A stretch of DNA of 40,927 nucleotides from Solirubrobacterales bacterium (lineage in GTDB: Bacteria > Actinomycetota > Thermoleophilia > Solirubrobacterales > 70-9): contig JAFKLL010000027.1 in assembly GCA_017304845.1 (NCBI GenBank), positions 1 through 40,927 on the forward strand. The letters run 5' to 3'. Shown in pieces: positions 9,378-17,082 of the stretch (position 1 is its first letter; every line of letters begins with the position of its first letter). The notes beneath the pieces were generated by a model, which ran no database searches, was not told where the DNA came from, and saw only the letters and a program-made list of their open reading frames with translations. Position numbers and translations under genes: made by a program.

Positions 9378-9914
9378 CTAGGGCGCCGTCACCGTGACGG
9401 TGGTGTCCATGCCGCGCGCCGCGTGGGTGGGCAGCGAGCACCAGAGCCGGTAGCTGCCGGGGACCGTGGTCAGGCGCAGGCGGCTGGTGCCGGCCGGATC
9501 GAGGTCCGGGGTGGCGAGCTCGTCGCCGCCGTCCAGGCGCTGGAGGTGGAGGTTGTGCGCGTCCTCGCCCTGGTTGCTCAGTTCGACGATCGTGTCGCCC
9601 GCCCGCAGCTGCTTGGCCGAGAGCGTGAACCCGAACTCGTAGGACTTGACCCCGAGGCGCTCCGGCGCCGGCGGGGGCGGGATCGGCACGCAGACCCGGT
9701 AGCGGCGGATCCGCACGACCCGCCGCTTCTTGCCGTGGCGCTTCACCCAACGCACGACCCGCTTCCGCTTCCAGGCCCACTTGCAGGATGAGGCCCCGGC
9801 GTCGTGGCCGGCGGTGGAAGCCGCCCGGGGCGCCCGGTCCGGCCCGCCGGCCGCGGCGGAGGGCAGCAGCGCCAGGCAGGCCAGCGCGAGCAGCAGGGTC
9901 AGCAGGCGCTTCAC
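9378..9914 (-). CDS. Secreted cupredoxin (plastocyanin-like) domain protein
   Basis: A 178-residue exported protein. A signal peptide (residues 1-22) is followed by a strongly basic linker (about 45-75, rich in KR and flanked by Cys44 and Cys75), a proline run and a cupredoxin domain (about 88-178). The type 1 copper ligand pattern is complete: His120 in EDAHNLHL, then Cys159, His164 and Met169 in CSLPTHAARGM. The GTG start overlaps the DUF1501 stop (GTGA), making it the last gene of the DUF1800-DUF1501-cupredoxin operon. The family carries electrons or stores copper outside the membrane; its partner here is unknown, and pairing with DUF1501 is inferred only from the overlap. Confidence 0.85.
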   Translation of the reverse strand: MKRLLTLLLALACLALLPSAAAGGPDRAPRAASTAGHDAGASSCKWAWKRKRVVRWVKRHGKKRRVVRIRRYRVCVPIPPPPAPERLGVKSYEFGFTLSAKQLRAGDTIVELSNQGEDAHNLHLQRLDGGDELATPDLDPAGTSRLRLTTVPGSYRLWCSLPTHAARGMDTTVTVTAP

Positions 9915-11266
9915 GGCTTGAGCAGGGTCGGGCGGGCGAAGCGGGAGGCGCCGGGGATGATCGGGGCGGCGTCATGGCCCATCCACTGCTCCAGCAGAGA
10001 GCAGTACATGGCGCGGAAATCCGAGGTGTGGCGCAGGTTGTCGTCCGCGTCGAGATTGACCAGGCCGGGGAACTCGCCGACCATGCGGCCGCTGGCCCGG
10101 CTGCCGATGAGGAGGGACACGCCGGCCGCGCCGTGGTCGGTCCCGGCCGAGCCGTTCTCCTCCGGCCGGCGACCGAACTCCGACCAGACCTGGACCAGTA
10201 CCCGGTCCTGCAGGCCACGGGCCTCGAGGTCGCGTTGGAAGGCGAGGATCGAGTCCGAGGTTGCCTTGATCGCGCCGTCGAGCTCCTCCTTCTGGGCGGA
10301 ATGCGTGTCGTAGGCGCCGTCGGCGGTGACCGAGACGCAGCGCAGCGGCATGCCGGCGCCGAGCAGCGCCGCGAGCCCGGAGAGCTGCTGGCCGAGCCGG
10401 GCATCCGGGTAGACGACCGGGGCCTCGAACTCGCCGAAGGAAGCCAACGACTCCCGGATGATGTTGGTCGACCGGATCGCCCGGCGGCTGTCGCGCAGGG
10501 CCGGGGACTCGGACTTCATCGAGCCCATCCGCTTGAAGCTCTTGAACATCTCGTCGCTGACCGGCTCGTCGACCCAGGACCAGAGGTCGTAGTCGGTCAC
10601 GCCCTCGACCGCGGCGACCGGCTTGTCGCGGGTGGCCAGGGCGGGGGCGAGCGTGTTGCTGAGCGACAGGCCCTGGAGCGGGTTGTCGTTGCTCCCGACC
10701 AGGTCCAGGTACCGGCCCATCCAGCCGGTCCTGGCGTCGGTGTCCAGCTCGCCGACCTCCCAGAAGTGGCGGGAGGTGAAATGGGACTGGTTGGCGTCGT
10801 CGTAGCCGACCGCCGGGAAGACGGTGACCTTGCCCTCGGCGTGGAGCTGGGAGATCCCGGTGGCGGCGGGATGCCAGTGCAGGCTCGGATCCTCGCTGAA
10901 CGGGGTTCCCTCGCCCTCGCCCAGGGCCAGCACCGGCCGCAGCTCGTGGTACCGGGCATGCCCGACCGGGGCCAGCAGCGACATCGTGTCGGCGCCGCCG
11001 TCCAGGAAGATCGAGACGATCACCCGATCTGACTGGGCGGCCTGGGCGATCCCGTCCTCGAACAGCGGCAGCGGGGTCTTGCCGGCCGCGTAGACGGCCA
11101 GGGCGAGCCCGGCGGCCCCGGCGATGAAACCGCGTCGGGTGAGCCCGGTTCCGGCCGGGACCGGCATGCCCGGCTCGATGCTCGGCAGGCCGTCCCCGGC
11201 CCGGGCGGCGGCCGAGCGGAAGAGGCTGGAGCGGGTGTAGTTGGAGCAGCAGCGCGAGCGGGTCAT
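9911..11266 (-). CDS. DUF1501 family Tat-exported protein
   Basis: A 451-residue protein of the DUF1501 family, which is distantly related to the alkaline phosphatase/sulfatase fold; the family's role is not established. A twin-arginine signal (TRRGFIAGAAGLALAVYAAG, Arg44-Arg45) predicts folded export. Family features include IFLDGGADTMSLL near the N-terminus, ADGAYDTHSAQ in the middle, VWSEFGRRPEENGSAGTDHG and PGLVNLDADDNLRHTSDFRAMY near the end, giving likely metal-binding Asp/His residues. The ATG at 11266 overlaps the DUF1800 stop (ATGA); the frame continues upstream only as a shadow of DUF1800. It overlaps the cupredoxin gene downstream by 4 bases. Confidence 0.9.
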   Translation of the reverse strand: MTRSRCCSNYTRSSLFRSAAARAGDGLPSIEPGMPVPAGTGLTRRGFIAGAAGLALAVYAAGKTPLPLFEDGIAQAAQSDRVIVSIFLDGGADTMSLLAPVGHARYHELRPVLALGEGEGTPFSEDPSLHWHPAATGISQLHAEGKVTVFPAVGYDDANQSHFTSRHFWEVGELDTDARTGWMGRYLDLVGSNDNPLQGLSLSNTLAPALATRDKPVAAVEGVTDYDLWSWVDEPVSDEMFKSFKRMGSMKSESPALRDSRRAIRSTNIIRESLASFGEFEAPVVYPDARLGQQLSGLAALLGAGMPLRCVSVTADGAYDTHSAQKEELDGAIKATSDSILAFQRDLEARGLQDRVLVQVWSEFGRRPEENGSAGTDHGAAGVSLLIGSRASGRMVGEFPGLVNLDADDNLRHTSDFRAMYCSLLEQWMGHDAAPIIPGASRFARPTLLKP

Positions 11267-12804
11267 GAGAGTTGGAAGTCCGGGGAGGAGGCGATCAGCT
11301 GGAGCAGGGCGTTCTGGCGCATCGCCAGGTAGGGGCGCCTTTGCCAGTCGTCCTTGACGTAGGCGGGGATCCGGTCGGCCATCGCCACCAGCTCGTTCTG
11401 GTGGTCCGACCTGAGGGCCGGCCAGCCGAGACGGGCCAGGGCCCGGTTCACGGCCTCGCGGGTCGATTCGCGCTCGCGGTAGCTGTCGTCCCAGGCGTCG
11501 TGGTGGCGGGAGTCCAGGGCGTAGGTGACCATCAGCCAACGGGCGCGGACCGTCGAGGTGTCGAGCCAACGCTCGTCGTCCCAGCCGGCCACGTTCGGAG
11601 GCAGGAAGAGCTGCTGCCCGGCGCCGTCGCCCAGCCAGGTCCAGGCGTCGGTCTGGATCGGCAGGCCCAGGGCCCGCAGCAGGCTCGCGTTGAACACCAC
11701 CGGCGGCTTGACCATCGGCGGTCCCCGGTAGAAGTCGGGGTGCTGCAGGATCGCCTCGACCACGGGGAGGATCCGGCGGCCGTTCTTCAGGTACAGGCGG
11801 ATCAGGGCCTGGCGGGTGCCCTTCGACGGCGCCGCCGGGACGAAGTAGCTCCAGAGCTTGTCGACGAAGAAGCTGGCGTGGAGCCGGTGGGTGACGCAGA
11901 GCCGGCAGACGTCCTTCCAGCCCCAGCCGCCCTTCTTGCCGAAGATCGTCTTCGGGTCGTCGTCGTGGAATTCCGGGTCGTAGCGGAAGTTGATCGCACC
12001 GAGGTCGTCGTCCCAGTCGTAGCGCCAGCCGGTCAGCGCCCGGGCGGCCTCGCGGACGTCGTTCTCGGTGTAGGCGCCGCGATCGGCGCCGAGCGTGAAC
12101 AGCTCCATCAGCTCGCGGGCGTAGTTCTCGTTCGGCGACCACTTGTTGTTCTCGCCGCCGTTCAGCCACTGGAGCATGGCCGGGTCGCGGGTGATCTTCA
12201 GGACCAGGTCGTCGAAGGTGCCGTAGGCGCCGGCCCGCAGCGTCCAGTACTGGTCGATCATCTGGCGTTGCTGCGAGACGCTCGCGTTCGAGGTCGCGAA
12301 CCAGTCGTGGAAGACCAGGGCCATCCTCTCCTTGAAGGGCTGGTTGGTCCGGACCATCCGGTCCAGCCACCAGAGATGGTCGTGGCCCCAGGAGTCGTAG
12401 GGGGCCAGGGCCAGCCCCTCGCCGTCGACCGGGTCGGGGCCGATCAGCTTCGCCTGGCCCTTCGGCCTGGTCAGCGAGAGGACCGCCTTGCGGAGGCCCA
12501 TGCGGGCCAGTTTCTCGGCCTGGCCGGGGGCCGGGCCGAAGCCGGCCCGGTTCAGCAGCCGGGTCGCCTCGAGTCGGCCGAAGGGCCCCCGGTAGACGCC
12601 GAAGGGCTGCGGCCGGGCCGGATGCCTGGGCTTCTGGGCGCGAGGCAGGGGGCGGGGGCCGGGATCCTTGCGGGGCGGTTTCTGGCCGCGCCGGCGGCGG
12701 ATCGACCGGGTCCGGAGATGCACCACGCCGTCGCCACCGTCGACCCATCGGCGACGCCGGTAGATCTTGAACTTCCTGGAACTCCTGCCTGCCTTGGTAG
12801 CCAT
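11263..12804 (-). CDS. DUF1800 family protein
   Basis: A 513-residue member of the DUF1800 family, which is commonly encoded next to DUF1501 proteins; its function is unknown. The first 70 residues are unusually basic and proline-rich and look disordered. The family region starts near LEATRLLNRAGFGP and includes FHDWFATSNASV, NENYARELMELFTLG (the family's most recognisable segment), REAARALTGWRYDW, FYRGPPMVKPPVVF and FLPPNVAGWDDERWLD. I see no obvious signal peptide. I chose the ATG at 12804; a CACAAT -10-like box lies 11 bases upstream and no strong ribosome binding site is visible. It is the first gene of the operon and divergent from the zinc-ribbon gene. Confidence 0.9.
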   Translation of the reverse strand: MATKAGRSSRKFKIYRRRRWVDGGDGVVHLRTRSIRRRRGQKPPRKDPGPRPLPRAQKPRHPARPQPFGVYRGPFGRLEATRLLNRAGFGPAPGQAEKLARMGLRKAVLSLTRPKGQAKLIGPDPVDGEGLALAPYDSWGHDHLWWLDRMVRTNQPFKERMALVFHDWFATSNASVSQQRQMIDQYWTLRAGAYGTFDDLVLKITRDPAMLQWLNGGENNKWSPNENYARELMELFTLGADRGAYTENDVREAARALTGWRYDWDDDLGAINFRYDPEFHDDDPKTIFGKKGGWGWKDVCRLCVTHRLHASFFVDKLWSYFVPAAPSKGTRQALIRLYLKNGRRILPVVEAILQHPDFYRGPPMVKPPVVFNASLLRALGLPIQTDAWTWLGDGAGQQLFLPPNVAGWDDERWLDTSTVRARWLMVTYALDSRHHDAWDDSYRERESTREAVNRALARLGWPALRSDHQNELVAMADRIPAYVKDDWQRRPYLAMRQNALLQLIASSPDFQLS

Positions 12805-12815
12805 CCCCTGGTGAC

Positions 12816-12857
12816 ATTGTGCCCCAGCCGTCAAGCGGAACCGGCGCCGGTCACAAT
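12816..12857. promoter_or_regulatory. Divergent promoter region with mirrored CACAAT boxes
   Basis: The 59-base gap between the divergent DUF1800 and zinc-ribbon genes holds CACAAT on the plus strand (12852-12857, 6 bases before its ATG) and CACAAT on the minus strand (12816-12821, 11 bases before the DUF1800 ATG). Both are plausible -10 elements. Neither has a clear -35. Confidence 0.4.
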
Positions 12858-12863
12858 GCAGGC

Positions 12864-13145
12864 ATGGGTTACGAGTATCTGTTCATCGCGTTGCTCTTCG
12901 GCATCGCGACCGGGATCATCGGCCGGGCCAAGGGCGGTTCGTTCTTCGTCTGGCTGATCATCGGCTCGATCCTGCCCGGCCTCGGGCTGATCGCGGTCTT
13001 CATGAGCCGCAACGAGATCAACGAACCCGAACGCCGCTGCCCCAACTGCAACAACATCGTGAAGCTCTACGTCCAGGTCTGCCCCCGCTGCGGCTGGGAC
13101 CTATACCTGCCACCACCCGAAGAGACAAGGATGCCCCCGCAATAA
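12864..13145 (+). CDS. Small membrane protein with C-terminal zinc ribbon
   Basis: 93 residues: two hydrophobic segments (about 3-20 and 28-46, the second starting FFVWLIIGSILPGLGLIAVF), then a cytoplasmic-looking zinc ribbon with two CxxC knuckles (CPNC and CPRC) 16-17 residues apart and a proline-rich tail. The ATG at 12864 begins directly with the first membrane segment and has a -10-like CACAAT 6 bases upstream. It stands alone between a divergent operon and a convergent glycosyltransferase. The function is unknown; proteins of this layout are often annotated as superinfection-immunity-like or zinc-ribbon membrane proteins, but I cannot assign a role. Confidence 0.75.
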   Translation: MGYEYLFIALLFGIATGIIGRAKGGSFFVWLIIGSILPGLGLIAVFMSRNEINEPERRCPNCNNIVKLYVQVCPRCGWDLYLPPPEETRMPPQ

Positions 13146-13157
13146 ACCCACCCATCC

Positions 13158-13204
13158 AACTGAAACTCCGTTCGCGTCTATCCGACGCCTTTCGAGTTTC
13201 AGTT
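13158..13204. terminator. Long hairpin between convergent genes (zinc-ribbon / GT2)
   Basis: An 11-bp perfect stem (13158-13168 with 13194-13204) encloses a second hairpin, GCGTC/GACGC. It fills the 67-base gap between the convergent genes and probably acts as a bidirectional terminator, although no GC-rich stem with a long T-run is present. Confidence 0.6.
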
Positions 13205-13212
13205 TGGAGCGG

Positions 13213-14274
13213 TTACCGGAGCCAGGTTCGGACTATCGCGTTGGCGAAGCCCATTCCGTAGCGGAAGACCGCCGGCTTCTTCGAGTGGCCGTGGAGGCGT
13301 TGCTCGACCGTCACGGGGACCTCGACCGCGGGGATGCCGCGCTTGATCGCCTCGATCATGAACTCGGACGTGTGGAACTGCTCCTGCTTGAGCACGAGCT
13401 GGGGGAGGACGCTGGTGCGGACCGCCCGGTAGCCGTTCGAGCAGTCGGTCACGTGGGTGCGGGTGATGAAGGAGACCAGGCGGTTGAAGAAGACGATGCC
13501 GAGCTCGCGGGCGAAGTGGTTCTGCTCGGCGTGGCCGAGGACCCGGGAGCCGTGGGCGACGTCGGCCTTGCCGTCCAGGACCGGCTGGACCAGGTTCGGC
13601 ATCTCGGCCGGAAGGTGCTGGCCGTCGGCGTCGAGGGTGACCACGATCGCCGCCTCCGAGTCCACCATCAGCCGGTAGCCGGTGCGCAGGGCGGCGCCGC
13701 CACCGCGGTTCACCACATGCCGGGCGACCACGGCGCCGTGGGCGGCGGCTACCTCCTCGGTGCCGTCGCGGGAGCCGTCGTCGACGACCAGGGTCGCGGT
13801 CTTCAGGCCGCAGACCTCGGCTGGGATCTGGTCGAGCACGTAGCCGATGTTGTCGGCCTCGTTGTAGGCGGGGATCACGATCGCGACCCGACCGCGGAAC
13901 GCCTTGCGGTGCTCGCTCACCCGGAACTGCTCGGAGGAGATCCCTTCCAGCACCGCCGAGAGCTGACGGGCGTTGCGGGCCCCGACCGAGAGCGCCCGGA
14001 AGACCATCAGGAAGAGGATGAAGATCGCGATGACCGCGAGGCCGAGGATGCGCCCGCCGTTGCCCCGGTTGAAGGACAGGGCGGAGAGCAGCCGGTCGGT
14101 GATCTCGGTCCCGGAGACGATCGCGAGGCCGAGCCCGGCGAGCAGCAGCAGGATCACGTCGGCGTTCCGCAGCTCGCGGCGGCGGACGATCGCGAAGGCG
14201 ATGATCAGGGCCGCGATCACCAGGCCGGTGGTCCGCAGGGCGGTGAGCTGGGCAGGGAATATCGAGGCGATCAT
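13213..14274 (-). CDS. DUF2304-GT2 fusion, polyprenyl-phosphate sugar synthase-like
   Basis: 353 residues in two parts. Residues 1-95 hold three membrane segments (about 14-30, 38-54, 75-94) like the DUF2304 proteins often found beside DPM1-type enzymes. Residues 128-353 are a GT-A family 2 transferase: VAIVIPAYNEADN, VVDDGSRDGT, the NRGGGAALRTGY loop, the metal-binding TLDADGQH and DCSNGYRAVR. DPM1-like enzymes move a sugar from a nucleotide onto a polyprenyl phosphate at the inner face of the membrane, providing donors for GT39/GT-C enzymes such as the two encoded just upstream. The ATG overlaps the stop of the preceding gene (ATGA). Sugar and acceptor are unknown. Confidence 0.85.
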   Translation of the reverse strand: MIASIFPAQLTALRTTGLVIAALIIAFAIVRRRELRNADVILLLLAGLGLAIVSGTEITDRLLSALSFNRGNGGRILGLAVIAIFILFLMVFRALSVGARNARQLSAVLEGISSEQFRVSEHRKAFRGRVAIVIPAYNEADNIGYVLDQIPAEVCGLKTATLVVDDGSRDGTEEVAAAHGAVVARHVVNRGGGAALRTGYRLMVDSEAAIVVTLDADGQHLPAEMPNLVQPVLDGKADVAHGSRVLGHAEQNHFARELGIVFFNRLVSFITRTHVTDCSNGYRAVRTSVLPQLVLKQEQFHTSEFMIEAIKRGIPAVEVPVTVEQRLHGHSKKPAVFRYGMGFANAIVRTWLR

Positions 14275-15656
14275 CGGTTCTCGGTTTCGGCGTTGGGGGA
14301 GGCCCGGTTGAGCAGGGCGTCTAGGGCGACTCCCGCCAACGGCAGGACGAGCATCATCAGGATCTCATTTCGGCGCGGCGGAGCGAGGGTCAGGGCGGCC
14401 ACGCCGGTCACCGTGATCAGGGGCAGGCCGACCGCGATCGCCTCCCACCGCCTTCTCCAGGCGAGCAGGATCAGGCCGGCCAGCCCGGCGAGGACGAGCA
14501 GCTTCTGGATCAGCGCTCCGACCGGGGAGGAGAGCGCCTCGCCGATCCCGGTGCCCCACATCCGCCACACCTTGCGCACGGTCATGCCTGCGTAGCCGAG
14601 CGGGTCGTCGCCGAAGTACTTCTTGAAGTTCTCTTTGCCGAGCCGGCCGAGGGCGGCGTCGCGGTCGAGGTCGGGCAGGTCGTGCTCCGCCTTGTAGTCG
14701 TCCGCGACCTGGGTGAAGAGCGGGGTCGGATTGACCTTCTCGAGCTCCTTCGAGTCAGGGTCGAGCCGGCGGCCGGTCTGCTGGTAGAGCAGCTCGGCCT
14801 TGACCCGCTGGTACTCGCCGTCGCCCGGGTAGTAGGTCCCGGTGAACAGCGCCTTGCCGCTGCCGGTCGAGATCGGCACGACCCGGCCCAGCTCGTGCTG
14901 GTTGTGGATCGTCCAGGGAATGATCGGGATCAGCACGGCGAAGCCGAAGGCGGCGGTGGCGCAGATCGCCCGCAGCGCCCCGACGTGGAGGAAGGCGCGG
15001 ATCAGCAGGAAGATGCCGAAGACCACGCAGACCGCCAGGTACTCGGGCCGGATCAGCGCGGTGAGGCCGAAGCCGAGGCCGGGCACGAGCCAGGGCCAGG
15101 CCTTGCCCCAGGGGTCGGCCGCCTGGTTCATGCGACGGTCGGCCCAGAGGAAGGCGAGCACCGAGGCGGGCAGCATGAAGATCGCCGGCGGCTCGCTCAT
15201 CAGGGCCCCGGTCGAGTGGATGAACGGCGGGTAGACGGCGACGAGCGCGGCGGCGGCCAACGGCCCGGCGGCGCGTCGGGCGCCGGGGCGGCCGGGCGGG
15301 CCGAGCAGCCTCGAGGTGAGCAGGAAGGCGAGCAGGATCGCGGCGGTCCCGAACAGCGCCTCGACGCCCCGGGCGACGCCGTCCCTGACCCCGCCGGTCA
15401 GGTAGTAGGAGGCGGCGTAGATCAGCGGCGCCCCGGGCGACCAGTCGCTCGGGGTCTTGAACTCCGGCCCGCCGTAGGTGCCGTCCTCGTAGAGGGACTC
15501 GGCCAGGGCCCGGTAGGCGAGGGCGTCGTCGCCGGGCTCGGCCAGCGGGTTGACCACGACCCAGGCGCGGAGCAGGAAACCGGCGCAGACGATCACCGCG
15601 AGGGCGATGAGCACCCCGCGTCCGTAGCGCGTGAAGTGGGAGGTGAAGTCCGGCAT
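14271..15656 (-). CDS. GT39/ArnT-like polyprenyl-phosphate-dependent membrane glycosyltransferase
   Basis: A 461-residue polytopic membrane protein with about ten hydrophobic segments. A first extracellular-loop acidic motif (PGDDALAYRALAESL) follows the first membrane helix, as in GT-C enzymes. Further features are LMSEPPAIFMLP, GLTALIRPEYLAV, IPWTIHNQHELG and ISTGSGKALFTGTYYPGDG. Such enzymes transfer sugars from polyprenyl phosphates to proteins or glycans outside the membrane. It is paralogous to the next gene upstream, 10 bases away, and overlaps the GT2 gene downstream. Substrate cannot be told. Confidence 0.82.
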   Translation of the reverse strand: MPDFTSHFTRYGRGVLIALAVIVCAGFLLRAWVVVNPLAEPGDDALAYRALAESLYEDGTYGGPEFKTPSDWSPGAPLIYAASYYLTGGVRDGVARGVEALFGTAAILLAFLLTSRLLGPPGRPGARRAAGPLAAAALVAVYPPFIHSTGALMSEPPAIFMLPASVLAFLWADRRMNQAADPWGKAWPWLVPGLGFGLTALIRPEYLAVCVVFGIFLLIRAFLHVGALRAICATAAFGFAVLIPIIPWTIHNQHELGRVVPISTGSGKALFTGTYYPGDGEYQRVKAELLYQQTGRRLDPDSKELEKVNPTPLFTQVADDYKAEHDLPDLDRDAALGRLGKENFKKYFGDDPLGYAGMTVRKVWRMWGTGIGEALSSPVGALIQKLLVLAGLAGLILLAWRRRWEAIAVGLPLITVTGVAALTLAPPRRNEILMMLVLPLAGVALDALLNRASPNAETENR

Positions 15657-15666
15657 CCGGGGCCGG

Positions 15667-17037
15667 TCAGGCTATGCGAACCGGGCGCAGACGGCCTGTC
15701 ACGGCATCGCGCGCAAGCCGGGCGGCACCCGCCAGGCCGATCCCGGAGAGGCAGGCGATCACGGGCCACAGAGTCAGGGTGCGGCGTGGGGAGGCGACGA
15801 GCAGGACCCCGATCACGGTGGCGCCCACGGCCAGGGTCGCGATCAGCCAGAACTCCGGTCGTCGCCGCAGCCCGAGCAGCACCAGACCGGCCAGGGCGGC
15901 GGCGATCAGGGTCATGTGGACGGCCCGGCCGATCGCGGTCCCGGTCAGGTCGGTCCGGCCCCGCCACCAGATGCGCGCCGCCTTGCCGGTCAGGAACCCG
16001 GCCAGGCCGGCAGGGTCCTCCTGCAGGGCGCGCAGGTAGTTCTGCCGGCCCATGTCGGCCAGGGCGACGTCGGTCTCGATGCCGGGCATGCGGTCCGCCG
16101 CGAGCAGGGCGAGCACCCTCTCCGGCGTGATCGAGTCGACCCCCTCGCCGCTCAGCCGGTTCTGCGCCTCGATCTCGCGGGCGACATCCGGGTTGCGTCG
16201 CAGCACCGCCGGCATCACCTCGAGCGGATCGCCGCCGGAGTCGAGGTAGCTGCCGGTGAACAGGGTCTGGCCGCCGCCGGTGGAGAGCGGCACGAAACGG
16301 CCGGTCTGGTCGAGGTTGCGGATCGTCCAGGGGGCGATCACCAGGAAGAGCGCGGCAAGCATGGCGGCCGACCCGAGCAGGGCGGGGCGGAGGCCGTGGC
16401 GGCGGTTGATCAGGACGAGGGCGCCGGCGAGCAGGATCGAGATCCCCAGGTACTCGGGCCGGACCATCGCCGCGAGCCCGAGCAGGAGGCCGGGCAGCGC
16501 CCAGTCGAGGGCGCCGGACATGAGGGACCGGGGGGAGTCGGCGCGGGCCCGGTCACGGGCGCGGACGATCGCGAGCAGGGCGCCGATGATCAGCGTGCCG
16601 GCCAGGGACTCGGTCAGCAACATGCCGGCGTCAGCGATCAGGCAGGGATAGAAGGCGACCACGGCCGCCGCGGCGATTCCGGCCACGCCCGCCTCGCCGC
16701 CGGGGGAGAGTCTTCGGGCCAGGAGCCAGGCCATCGGGATCGAGAGGGACGAGACCAGAGCGAGCAGGATCCGGGCCAATCGAACGTCGTCGTGGCCGGC
16801 CAGGTCGAAGACTCCGGCCACCGCGAGGGGCAGGCCGGGGCTGTAGTTGCTGGCCGGCTGAGGGTGGATCGGAGTGCCCGGGCCCTTCTGCGTGAAGGTC
16901 TGGTCCTCGTGGAGGCCGCGGGCGATGCGTTCGTAGGCGGCCGAATCGGGCAGATTCCGTTCGGTGCCGTGCCAGGCCGCGTCGAGCCTCAGGATCAGCC
17001 CGGCCGTGGCGATCAGGAAGACAGCTAGCAGGCGCAC
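15667..17037 (-). CDS. GT39/ArnT-like membrane glycosyltransferase, paralogue
   Basis: A polytopic protein of about 456 residues with the same layout as the following gene: an acidic first loop (NLPDSAAYERIARGL), LTESLAGTLI, GLAAMVRPEYLGI, APWTIRNLDQTG and LSTGGGQTLFTGSYLDSGG. It is presumably a GT-C transferase acting outside the membrane. I prefer the GTG at 17037 as start. The minus-strand TAGGAT (17045-17050) would be a -10 box exactly 7 bases before it and would leave the ATG at 17046 (three codons earlier) outside the transcript. The ATG remains the alternative start. It is the first gene of a three-gene glycosyltransferase operon, divergent from the sulfoquinovose synthase. Confidence 0.82.
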   Translation of the reverse strand: MRLLAVFLIATAGLILRLDAAWHGTERNLPDSAAYERIARGLHEDQTFTQKGPGTPIHPQPASNYSPGLPLAVAGVFDLAGHDDVRLARILLALVSSLSIPMAWLLARRLSPGGEAGVAGIAAAAVVAFYPCLIADAGMLLTESLAGTLIIGALLAIVRARDRARADSPRSLMSGALDWALPGLLLGLAAMVRPEYLGISILLAGALVLINRRHGLRPALLGSAAMLAALFLVIAPWTIRNLDQTGRFVPLSTGGGQTLFTGSYLDSGGDPLEVMPAVLRRNPDVAREIEAQNRLSGEGVDSITPERVLALLAADRMPGIETDVALADMGRQNYLRALQEDPAGLAGFLTGKAARIWWRGRTDLTGTAIGRAVHMTLIAAALAGLVLLGLRRRPEFWLIATLAVGATVIGVLLVASPRRTLTLWPVIACLSGIGLAGAARLARDAVTGRLRPVRIA

Positions 17038-17082
17038 TGAGGGCATCCTAGATGCTGATCGTTCCGGTAATCTCGGCCGTCA
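17037..17082. promoter_or_regulatory. Compact divergent leaderless promoters (TAGGAT minus, TAATCT plus)
   Basis: On the plus strand TAATCT (17068-17073) ends 8 bases before the ATG at 17082. On the minus strand TAGGAT (17045-17050) ends 7 bases before the GTG at 17037. The two promoters share under 50 bases, so the -35 region of one overlaps the other gene's start and the two should interfere or be co-regulated. Confidence 0.5.

Noticed and set aside
9911..12817. A 968-codon minus-strand frame running through both the DUF1501 and DUF1800 genes
   Set aside because: Only the part from 11266 down has family similarity and a Tat signal. The upstream part is an out-of-frame shadow of DUF1800.
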